A stretch of DNA of 64,000 bases from Cyprinodon diabolis (lineage: Eukaryota; Chordata; Actinopteri; Cyprinodontiformes; Cyprinodontidae), in the NCBI GenBank assembly GCA_030533445.1, contig CM060080.1, forward strand, positions 8,605,717-8,669,716, read 5' to 3'. The notes beneath the pieces were generated by a model. That model was not told where the DNA came from and ran no database searches. It saw only the letters and a program-made list of their open reading frames with translations. The translations under genes and the position numbers were made by a program. Position 1 is the first letter of the stretch. Each line of letters begins with the position of its first letter. Positions 61,001 through 64,000 of the stretch are shown one piece after another.

Positions 61001-62277
61001 TGTGTCCATCTCTCACACGTTACAACCTGTTTCCAAGCTGAAGAAGCTAACAGTGGTGCACCTCCTCGTCTCTATGGCCTCCTCACTGTATGACTTCCTC
61101 ATCTCTATGGCCTCCTCACCTCATGGCTTCCTCTGTGTTGACAGGTCATCCCAGCATGGTCTACCACAGCTCCAACGAGAGCCTCAGCATCTCCTCCAGG
61201 TTCCTCTGCCAGAGCTCATCTGGAAGGTAAAACTGAACCAACAGGAAGCTGTGGAGACACACATAAGGCCACATTTTTCACTCCTTCATGTGTGTCCTCC
61301 TTAGTGGGACGGAGGCTCCGCCCCCTCAGCACACCCACCATGGAGCTAATGGAGAAGTGAAGGCCAGGCCGCCCGATTCAGATGATAGGAAACAGAGCAA
61401 AACTCAAGAAAAACAGCGAGAAGCCTCAATGACCCATCAAGACCAATCATGGCTCCGCCCTGCTCAGAACCAGGGTCCGGTCCAGGGGGAGGGAGCAGGA
61501 GCCCTCAACCAGACCCACCTCACTCCTGACAACTCAGCACAGAAAGTCCACAGCCCAGCGGTTCCCAGAGGTAACCAGGACCTGGAGGCCCCTAGACTCC
61601 AGAGGGCCCAGTCAGTGCACAGTCTGCAGGTCATCTCAGGTAAGGAGCAGAGTAGATCCGCTCCATCCACTGTCTGGGGACTCTGTCCTTAATGCTGCTC
61701 TGTTCTCCTGCTTCATCAGGAGACCCTGTAGATCCTCAGCTGGTCTCCAGGGAGGCCCCCCCTCAGCGTCCCACCTCTCTGTCCTCCCCAAAGCCCGGGT
61801 CCGTCTCTCAACGGGAGGGCGCCACGGCCACACAGAGGAAGTCATCCTCACCCTCTCCAACAACATCAGCACCCCGTTCCTACATGAGTCCCACTGCCAG
61901 CTCCATGGCCAAGATGTCCCGCTCAGTCTCCATCGGGGAAAACCTCCAACTCTCTGAACCTGCTGACGACGCTGCGGCGCCGTCCTCCTCAGAGGCTGCT
62001 GCGGTAGCCCCCACGCCCCATTATGCCGCCCCTGTTGTCGTATCCTCCTCCCTTTCGTTGTCTGGGGGTTATCACAGTAACCGGGCAGCCCCTCCTCCTC
62101 GAAACCTACAGGCTCGTGTCCCAGGCGGTAGCCGGCCTCTTCCAGACAAGCTCTCCCTGGACTTCTTCTCCCCTTCCTCCAGGTTTGGTGGCTTCTCCTC
62201 CTCAGAGCGGCCCCCCCTAGTCCCTGCCCCCCCGGTGAGTCTGCCCCAACAAGAGGAGGGGCATCTAATCCGTGCAG
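24889..62277 (+). CDS. mapkbp1: mapkbp1, JNK-binding WD40 scaffold (30 exons readable, 3' end outside window)
   Basis: MAPKBP1 is a WD40 scaffold related to WDR62 that binds JNK pathway kinases, modulates NOD2 signalling and is linked to nephronophthisis; this is family knowledge. Exons: 24889-25005, 33891-33982, 38176-38238, 39448-39505, 39595-39765, 39845-39982, 40058-40240, 42418-42435, 42703-42863, 44867-45056, 46251-46385, 46456-46664, 46744-46835, 48223-48348, 49735-49805, 49892-50013, 50149-50224, 51758-51869, 51958-52021, 53305-53433, 56381-56478, 56617-56654, 56696-56941, 57027-57155, 60256-60380, 60654-60781, 60853-60999, 61145-61226, 61305-61639, 61720-62234/62277. All joins keep frame. 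Human MAPKBP1 is about 1,500 residues, so about 100 C-terminal residues should lie to the right. Exons to 53433 form the WD40 propellers; later exons are low-complexity with conserved islands such as [21 protein letters not shown] and [16 protein letters not shown]. Confidence 0.95.
28116..28475. repeat. hAT-like MITE related to 52128-52352
   Basis: Shares attcctgctctaagtgggtc, ctctatactccagttaacga and gattatttcagacctag with 52205-52352; the ends aggcgtgcaact and atttcagacctag are weakly inverted. Confidence 0.5.
29446..30186. mobile_element. MITE carrying a 20-bp satellite (agaattctgactttttt)
   Basis: Inverted ends ggaagaggattagggccact / agtggccctaatcctcttcc, then inverted gttaactgatttttaaattt / aaatttaaaaatcagttaac. 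The interior 29520-29842 is a tandem array of about 20 bp around cagaattctgacttttttct, and a single inverted-phase copy sits near the right end (30080-30115). Confidence 0.8.
30325..30550 (-). repeat. Inverted copy of the 18475-18710 repeat
   Basis: Reverse complement of the sequence next to the THAP fragment; the match breaks off at the point where the THAP reading frame would begin. Confidence 0.75.
31726..32362. repeat. 27-bp minisatellite
   Basis: About 23 units, type gagaggaagacggcctgaga plus cacagct. 27 is a multiple of 3, so several frames stay open (up to 336 aa on -, a repeating SQAVFLSAV). There is one irregular, shortened patch at 31910-32030. Artefactual coding potential. Confidence 0.95.
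32541..32652. repeat. 12-bp tandem repeat
   Basis: About nine units of gtccctcagtct and close variants. Confidence 0.9.
32745..33130 (-). pseudogene. Decayed Tc1-like transposase
   Basis: The minus strand reads [20 protein letters not shown] then [17 protein letters not shown], the central Tc1 transposase block, then [18 protein letters not shown] and degenerates with stops. The catalytic triad cannot be completed. Different lineage from the intact element at 43153. Confidence 0.8.
33891..33982 (+). CDS. mapkbp1: mapkbp1 exon 2
   Basis: Acceptor tgccctgcag, donor CTGG|gtgagt. Encodes [20 protein letters not shown] through LLAYPAG, the first WD40 strands. Phase 0 in, 2 out. Confidence 0.95.
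34492..34829. mobile_element. MITE (CACTGCAAAAA family)
   Basis: Ends ctacactgcaaaaaa / tttttgcagtgtag inverted. Interior shared with 8260 and 52930 copies (caatttacatttaaaataag, gtgcatattatctaa). Confidence 0.75.
34830..35455 (+). repeat. Interspersed repeat R, copy 1
   Basis: First of three related copies (40545-41165, 57720-59850). Shared landmarks: acccagcatgcatcaatgca, gctgtcccagcatgcactgc, aagatcatttgaggcgagaa, gatgttgagaggaccgcggt, and an end near ggtgaaatgcagc. Class unknown; no terminal repeats identified. Confidence 0.8.
35456..36570. other. mapkbp1 intron 2, no recognised feature
   Basis: Unique-looking intronic sequence; short open frames at 36136-36450 overlap on both strands and have no support. 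Confidence 0.5.
36575..37386. repeat. 31-bp minisatellite with a GGATCC in each unit
   Basis: About 26 units of the type cagaccgggatcctcagcag plus gtccagatgtt, with the variants gtcc, cccc and gccc after the cag. 31 mod 3 is 1, so all three plus frames are open (305, 264 and 194 aa); this is a period effect, not a gene. Confidence 0.95.
37400..38175. other. mapkbp1 intron 2, right part
   Basis: No supported gene or element; ends in the acceptor tttcttcag. Confidence 0.5.
38176..38238 (+). CDS. mapkbp1: mapkbp1 exon 3
   Basis: Encodes [20 protein letters not shown], a very conserved WD40 segment. 63 nt, phase 2 in and 2 out, donor TTCCAG|gtaaaa. Confidence 0.95.
38320..38800 (-). mobile_element. 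LINE 3' UTR fragment interrupted by a MITE
   Basis: 38330-38460 and 38757-38800 together give the LINE tail seen at 1215 (ccaattcacagcacacgtca, aaaccagctgtttgcatcga, then taagcatgcttaaagtgaca and aggaaaaactccctt). About 38461-38756 is a separate inserted element. Confidence 0.7.
38463..38755. mobile_element. MITE nested in the LINE tail
   Basis: Inverted ends taggggtgtaaat / atttacacccctact, inverted interior (gattcgattcagtgtcgat, atgcatcgatacaaaacg). It splits the LINE 3' UTR. The target duplication is not clean enough to call the family; hAT is plausible. Confidence 0.7.
39448..39505 (+). CDS. mapkbp1: mapkbp1 exon 4
   Basis: Encodes [21 protein letters not shown]40. 58 nt, phase 2 in and 0 out. 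Confidence 0.94.
39595..39765 (+). CDS. mapkbp1: mapkbp1 exon 5
   Basis: 57 codons, [20 protein letters not shown] through [19 protein letters not shown]; a full WD40 repeat. Phase 0/0, flanked by short introns (89 and 79 bp). Confidence 0.95.
39845..39982 (+). CDS. mapkbp1: mapkbp1 exon 6
   Basis: 46 codons, [19 protein letters not shown] to [16 protein letters not shown]. Phase 0/0; donor TCCAAG|gttctg is weak but required by frame. Confidence 0.93.
40058..40240 (+). CDS. mapkbp1: mapkbp1 exon 7
   Basis: 61 codons, [20 protein letters not shown] to LLDKWVELR. Phase 0/0. The conserved LLGRSGLLG block is a family signature. Confidence 0.95.
40545..41165 (+). repeat. Interspersed repeat R, copy 2
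   Basis: Same landmarks as 34830-35455. It contains a single copy (around 40948-40980) of the 30-bp sequence gccagggctaacgttagccc plus gtctgcagca that is amplified in copy 3. Confidence 0.8.
41466..41995. mobile_element. MITE with TTAAAGG ends
   Basis: The left end ttaaaggcacactatgcaac and right end gttgcacagtatacctttaa are imperfect inverted repeats of about 21 bp. 530 bp, TTAA-flanked. Short open frames inside are not credible. Confidence 0.7.
42418..42435 (+). CDS. mapkbp1: mapkbp1 exon 8, 18-nt microexon
   Basis: Acceptor ttcctgtgcag, donor GTCTCT|gtaagt. Encodes TVDSVS in phase 0/0, placed exactly between VELR and the next WD40 repeat, where human MAPKBP1 isoforms carry a six-residue insert (NIDSFT, from memory). 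It can be included or skipped without changing frame. Confidence 0.75.
42703..42863 (+). CDS. mapkbp1: mapkbp1 exon 9
   Basis: Encodes [20 protein letters not shown] through ADVASVVHA. Acceptor within a tgtctgtctgtctgtag run. 161 nt, phase 0 in and 2 out. Confidence 0.95.
43153..44764 (-). mobile_element. Tc1-like DNA transposon, apparently complete
   Basis: 1,612 bp with inverted terminal repeats of 202 bp (43153-43354 and 44563-44764) that differ at a single position I could find. It begins caggtgctggtcataaaatt and is flanked by TA on both sides (43151-43152, 44765-44766), the Tc1/mariner target duplication. It contains one uninterrupted transposase frame on the minus strand. It sits in mapkbp1 intron 9, antisense to the gene. 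Long TIRs with near identity point to a recent insertion. Confidence 0.97.
43441..44445 (-). CDS. Tc1-like transposase, intact
   Basis: Cut-and-paste transposase of the Tc1/mariner group. The start chosen is [10 protein letters not shown] (44445); an in-frame ATG 12 codons upstream is less likely by family length. 334 residues, the usual size. Residues 1-110 form the paired-like HTH DNA-binding part ([18 protein letters not shown]) with a basic GRKRCGRKK stretch. The catalytic D148 (VMFSDESKF), D238 ([10 protein letters not shown]) and E273 ([10 protein letters not shown]) give the DD34E triad. No stop or frameshift seen. Confidence 0.95.
   Translation of the reverse strand: MGKTADLTVVQKTTIDTLHKEGKTQKVIAKEAGCSQSSVSKHINREAKGRKRCGRKKCTSKRDNRTLERIVKQNPFKNVGEIHKEWTAAGVSASRTTTHRRMKDMGFCCRIPCVKPLLNHRQRQKRLAWAKEKQDWTAGEWSKVMFSDESKFCISFGNQGPRVWRKRREALHPRCLKSSVKFPQSVMVWGAMSSAGVGPLCFLRSRVNAATYQEVLEHFMLPAADQLFGDADFIFQQDLAPAHSAKATSTWLKDHGIPVLNWPANSPDLNPIENLWGIVKKKMQYTRPNNSEELKATIRATWAIITPEQCHRLIDSMPRRIAAVIQAKGGPTKY
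44867..45056 (+). CDS. mapkbp1: mapkbp1 exon 10
   Basis: Encodes [20 protein letters not shown] through [10 protein letters not shown]. Acceptor tcctcttcag; the split Ser codon (AG|C) joins exon 9. The acceptor lies only about 100 bp from the Tc1 element. Confidence 0.95.
45057..46250. other. mapkbp1 intron 10, no recognised feature
   Basis: 1.2 kb of intron; no convincing repeats or open frames. Confidence 0.55.
46251..46385 (+). CDS. mapkbp1: mapkbp1 exon 11
   Basis: 45 codons: Gly/Asp-rich start, then [14 protein letters not shown] and ILHRNILSN. Phase 0/0. Confidence 0.94.
46456..46664 (+). CDS. mapkbp1: mapkbp1 exon 12
   Basis: Encodes [19 protein letters not shown] through [19 protein letters not shown]. 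An internal GAAG|gtaggc (46546) looks like a donor, but the frame runs on to [11 protein letters not shown] without a plausible acceptor, so it is read as one exon. Phase 0 in, 2 out. Confidence 0.92.
46744..46835 (+). CDS. mapkbp1: mapkbp1 exon 13
   Basis: Encodes [20 protein letters not shown] then [10 protein letters not shown]. 92 nt, phase 2 in and 1 out. Confidence 0.94.
47160..47420 (-). mobile_element. LINE reverse transcriptase fragment
   Basis: Minus-strand frame contains [19 protein letters not shown], matching the RT tail of the 2801 and 1215 family. Confidence 0.65.
47430..48222. other. mapkbp1 intron 13, remainder
   Basis: No supported gene or element seen; acceptor ctgtctcag at the end. 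Confidence 0.5.
48223..48348 (+). CDS. mapkbp1: mapkbp1 exon 14
   Basis: Encodes [18 protein letters not shown] then [10 protein letters not shown], among the best conserved WD40 blocks. 126 nt, phase 1/1. Confidence 0.96.
48352..49632. repeat. 1.28-kb polypyrimidine (CTTC)n array filling intron 14
   Basis: Almost pure C/T on the coding strand: tetranucleotide runs (cttccttccttcctt) punctuated about every 20-40 bp by ctcgt/ctcgc/ctcac. It starts within four bases of the exon 14 donor. The period makes 355-563-aa Phe/Leu/Pro/Ser frames and Lys/Glu/Arg/Gly frames on the other strand; one plus frame even runs through exons 15-17 in the wrong frame. None is a gene. Confidence 0.97.
49735..49805 (+). 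CDS. mapkbp1: mapkbp1 exon 15
   Basis: Encodes [20 protein letters not shown] then AQQ. 71 nt, phase 1 in and 0 out. Confidence 0.95.
49892..50013 (+). CDS. mapkbp1: mapkbp1 exon 16
   Basis: Encodes [20 protein letters not shown] through [10 protein letters not shown]. 122 nt, phase 0 in and 2 out. Confidence 0.95.
50149..50224 (+). CDS. mapkbp1: mapkbp1 exon 17
   Basis: Encodes [20 protein letters not shown] then GTVIK. 76 nt, phase 2 in and 0 out. Confidence 0.95.
50290..51690. mobile_element. DNA transposon relic with 30-bp-class TIRs and a THAP-like segment
   Basis: Inverted ends gtgaagttacctgccgccat (50309) and atggcggctggtgacttcac (51665), continuing to ttggt-ctccct, with weaker similarity further out (gcttataggc / gcctatcagc). 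The + strand near 50370 reads [17 protein letters not shown], like the start of a THAP finger. No transposase core. Filling much of mapkbp1 intron 17; relatives at 10170 and possibly 18244. Confidence 0.7.
51758..51869 (+). CDS. mapkbp1: mapkbp1 exon 18
   Basis: Encodes [20 protein letters not shown] through [10 protein letters not shown]. 112 nt, phase 0 in and 1 out. Confidence 0.95.
51958..52021 (+). CDS. mapkbp1: mapkbp1 exon 19
   Basis: Encodes [20 protein letters not shown]. 64 nt, phase 1 in and 2 out; 88-bp intron before it. Confidence 0.95.
52128..52352. repeat. hAT-like repeat related to 28116
   Basis: Starts tagggctgaaact and ends near gtttcactactag; shares attcctgctccaagtgggtc with 28330. 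Confidence 0.5.
52360..52925. other. mapkbp1 intron 19, no recognised feature
   Basis: No open frame or repeat ends recognised. Confidence 0.5.
52930..53178. mobile_element. MITE (CACTGCAAAAA family)
   Basis: Ends cactgcaaaaaa and attttgcagagt; interior shared with 34492-34829 in inverse order. It lies 127 bp before exon 20. Confidence 0.65.
53305..53433 (+). CDS. mapkbp1: mapkbp1 exon 20 (end of WD40 region)
   Basis: Encodes [20 protein letters not shown] and then a Pro/Ser linker. 129 nt, phase 2/2. Confidence 0.94.
53461..55745. repeat. 2.3-kb TTAACC-based minisatellite with 562-bp higher-order repeat
   Basis: Short units around aaccaaagagttaacccaaa, nearly each with GTTAAC. The marker ggttagggttgtgttaaccc is at 53851, 54413 and 54975 (562 apart each); ggttagggttctgttaaccc is at 54236, 54798 (562) and 55372 (574). 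So a 562-bp block is tandemly repeated. Located in mapkbp1 intron 20. The interspersed ggttagggtt resembles the telomere hexamer but is not an array of it. Confidence 0.96.
55877..56135. repeat. (ATCC)n microsatellite region
   Basis: Impure catc/catccatc array ending in a ccatccatggatggatgg inverted junction at about 56123-56140. Confidence 0.95.
56381..56478 (+). CDS. mapkbp1: mapkbp1 exon 21
   Basis: Acceptor tgatgagtag. Encodes [20 protein letters not shown] then [25 protein letters not shown] has the form of a SUMO-interacting motif (inference). Phase 2 in, 1 out. Confidence 0.85.
56617..56654 (+). CDS. mapkbp1: mapkbp1 exon 22 (38 nt)
   Basis: Encodes [12 protein letters not shown]; acceptor cccttcag, donor GAAAA|gtaagt; phases fit both neighbours. 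Confidence 0.78.
56696..56941 (+). CDS. mapkbp1: mapkbp1 exon 23
   Basis: 82 codons, [18 protein letters not shown] through [27 protein letters not shown] is a conserved MAPKBP1 island. Donor GAGGAG|gtgagg; the 85-bp intron then leads to 57027. Confidence 0.82.
57027..57155 (+). CDS. mapkbp1: mapkbp1 exon 24
   Basis: Acceptor tgttgtccactcag, donor GTGAGG|gtaagc; 43 codons, [20 protein letters not shown] then [13 protein letters not shown]. Phase 0/0, compatible with 23 and 25. No motif recognised, so support is splice and phase. Confidence 0.65.
57156..57719. other. mapkbp1 intron 24, left part
   Basis: An open frame at 57293-57637 (114 aa) lacks splice signals in phase and family similarity; I treat it as chance. 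Confidence 0.5.
57720..59850 (+). repeat. Interspersed repeat R, copy 3, expanded internally
   Basis: Left part (57720-58150) and right part (59663-59850) match copies 1 and 2; the middle is the 30-bp array. Confidence 0.85.
58150..59665. repeat. 30-bp minisatellite with a palindrome in each unit
   Basis: About 50 units of gccagggctaacgttagccc plus gtctgcagcg. The perfect palindrome gggctaacgttagccc and ctgcag occur in most units. 30 is a multiple of 3, so 60-142-aa repeat frames appear ([19 protein letters not shown]). Located in mapkbp1 intron 24. Confidence 0.96.
59875..59965 (-). mobile_element. LINE ORF tail fragment
   Basis: agacagggtgtctgcctcac, ggactaaaactgttagttgg and ccacaggagaggagcctgat match 1749-1810. 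Confidence 0.65.
60256..60380 (+). CDS. mapkbp1: mapkbp1 exon 25
   Basis: Encodes [20 protein letters not shown] then [17 protein letters not shown]. 125 nt, phase 0 in and 2 out. Confidence 0.88.
60654..60781 (+). CDS. mapkbp1: mapkbp1 exon 26
   Basis: Encodes [20 protein letters not shown] then [20 protein letters not shown]. The S-P-D-S-x-C-S/SSPE blocks match human MAPKBP1. Phase 2 in, 1 out. Confidence 0.93.
60853..60999 (+). CDS. mapkbp1: mapkbp1 exon 27
   Basis: Encodes [20 protein letters not shown], then [20 protein letters not shown]. Conserved acidic patch and PQTPDQE motif. Intron before it is 71 bp. Confidence 0.94.
61145..61226 (+). CDS. mapkbp1: mapkbp1 exon 28
   Basis: Encodes [20 protein letters not shown] then CQSSSG. 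SISSRFL is conserved. 82 nt, phase 1 in and 2 out. Confidence 0.9.
61305..61639 (+). CDS. mapkbp1: mapkbp1 exon 29
   Basis: Low-complexity Gln/Pro/His-rich, 335 nt; the conserved end is [14 protein letters not shown]. Phase 2 in, 1 out. Confidence 0.9.
61720..62277 (+). CDS. mapkbp1: mapkbp1 exon 30 (donor uncertain)
   Basis: Encodes [20 protein letters not shown] then SIGENLQL, the strongest C-terminal conserved block, and a Ser/Pro-rich tail. Two donors: CCCCCG|gtgagt at 62234 (phase 0, stronger consensus) and GTGCAG|gtaccg at 62277 (phase 1). The next exon is beyond the window, so I cannot choose. Confidence 0.85.
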
Positions 62278-62539
62278 GTACCGGTGGAGACTTCATAGAT
62301 GATCCAGGTTTGGCCTTCCTTATCATCCTCTTTTTCTTCATCACTTCATCCTGTCATGTCTCTGGCTCCGCCCCTCCTCCTCCTCTCCCTCTGCAGCGGG
62401 TGAGATGTGTTTCCTGTTGACCTATTTGTGTTTCCCTTACTGTATCCCTTTTTCCTTTTCTTCGGCTGCCATGTCACATCCTTGTGTGAAAGTGTTTCTC
62501 TGAAAAATTGAAGTTGGTGTTTTCCCAACATTTTACCGG

Positions 62540-64000
62540 TCTACCTGGACCGGATCTTCCAGGGACCTGGTTTACCTGGACCAGATCCTCCAGGGACCTG
62601 GTTTATGTGGATCAGATCCTCCAGGGACCTGGTCTACCTGGACCGGATCCTCCAGGGACCATGTCTACCTGGACCAGATCCTCCAGGGACCATGTCTACC
62701 TGGACCAGATCCTCCAGGGACCATGTCTACCTGGACCGGATCCTCCAGGGACCTGGTCTACCTGGACCGTATCCTCCAGGGACCTGGTTTACCTGGACCG
62801 GATCCTCCAGGGACCTGGTCTACCTGGACCGGATCTTCCAGGGACCTGGTCTACCTGGACCGGATCCTCCAGGGACCATGTCTACCTGGACCGGATCCTC
62901 CAGGGACCTGGTCTACCTGGACCGTATCCTCCAGGGACCTGGTCTACCTGGACCGTATCCTCCAGGGACCTGGTTTACCTGGACCGGATCCTCCAGGGAC
63001 CTGGTCTACCTGGACCGTATCCTCCAGGGACCTGGTCTACCTGGACCGGATCTTCCAGGGACCTGGTCTACCTGGACCGGATCCTCCAGGGACCATGTCT
63101 ACCTGGACCGGATCCTCCAGGGACCATGTCTACCTGGACCGGATCCTCCAGGGACCTGGTTTACCTGGACCGGATCCTCCAGGGACCATGTCTACCTGGA
63201 CCGGATCCTCCAGGGACCTGGTCTACCTGGACCGGATCCTCCAGGGACCTGGTCTACCTGGACCGGAGCCTCCAGGGACCTGGTTTACCTGGACCGGATC
63301 CTCCAGGGACCATGTCTACCTGGACCGGATCCTCCAGGGGCCTGGTTTACCTGGTCTGGATCCTCCAGGGACCTGGTTTACCTGGTCTGGATCCTCCAGG
63401 GGCCTGGTTTACCTGGTCTGGATCCTCCAGGGACCATGTCTACCTGGACCGGATCCTCCAGGGATCTGGTCTACCTGGACCGGATCCTCCAGGGACCTGG
63501 TTTACCTGGACCGGATCCTCCAGGGGCCTGGTTTACCTGGTCTGGATCCTCCAGGGACCTGGTTTACCTGGTCTTGATCCTCCAGGGGCCTGGTTTACCT
63601 GGTCTGGATCCTCCAGGGACCATGTCTACCTGGACCGGATCCTCCAGGGACCTGGTTTACCTGGACCGGATCCTCCAGGGACCATGTCTACCTGGACCGG
63701 ATCCTCCAGGGACCTGGTCTACCTGGACCGGATCCTCCAGGGACCTGGTCTACCTGGACCGGAGCCTCCAGGGACCTGGTTTACCTGGACCGGATCCTCC
63801 AGGGACCATGTCTACCTGGACCGGATCCTCCAGGGGCCTGGTTTACCTGGTCTGGATCCTCCAGGGACCTGGTTTACCTGGTCTGGATCCTCCAGGGGCC
63901 TGGTTTACCTGGTCTGGATCCTCCAGGGACCATGTCTACCTGGACCGGATCCTCCAGGGATCTGGTCTACCTGGACCGGATCCTCCAGGGACCTGGTTTA
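62540..64000. repeat. 31-bp minisatellite with 496-bp higher-order repeat, open at right edge
   Basis: At least 47 units of the type tctacctggaccggatcctc plus cagggacctgg. The rare variant gaccggagcc is at 63261 and 63757, 496 bp apart (16 units). 31 mod 3 is 1, so long frames (284 aa) are artefacts. In mapkbp1 intron 30. Confidence 0.95.

Noticed and set aside
62723..63577. 284-aa frame in the right-hand 31-bp array
   Set aside because: Same period effect inside a mapkbp1 intron.

Overview
The window is eukaryotic and vertebrate, most likely a teleost fish. It has GT/AG-bounded exons with fish-typical short introns, and mobile elements common in fish genomes: Tc1/mariner, hAT and Harbinger MITEs, L2/Rex-like LINE tails, DIRS-like retrotransposon debris and THAP-containing DNA-transposon relics. 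The species cannot be named from the sequence. Gene order MGA then MAPKBP1 matches the arrangement I know from human 15q15, and both genes are on the + strand.

Layout. (1) About 1-23,554: the 3' half of mga, a MAX-partner transcription factor. Sixteen phase-compatible exons can be read from 816 to a stop at 22,809, including the bHLH-zipper exons at 11,599-11,900, with an AATAAA signal at 23,549. (2) 23,555-24,888: intergenic spacer with a decayed Tc1 relic. (3) 24,889 to beyond the right edge: mapkbp1, a WD40 scaffold of JNK signalling. Thirty exons are readable, about 1,390-1,404 codons; the C-terminal exon(s) lie outside the window. All exon joins keep frame, including an 18-nt microexon.

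The two genes have separate known roles: MGA with MAX in E-box/T-box repression and PRC1.6, MAPKBP1 in JNK and NOD2 signalling and ciliary biology. Nothing here indicates that they work together beyond conserved neighbourhood.

The introns are very rich in tandem repeats. About a dozen arrays cover very roughly 12 kb; several have higher-order structure (384, 562 and 496 bp super-units) and at least two appear to have expanded from a short segment inside an older interspersed element. These arrays produce most of the very long open frames in the window, which are artefacts. The most notable points are a young Tc1-like transposon with an intact transposase (43,153-44,764), a tandem exon-block duplication inside mga, and the repeat arrays grown inside transposon-derived sequence. 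I found no convincing novel defence or metabolic system.
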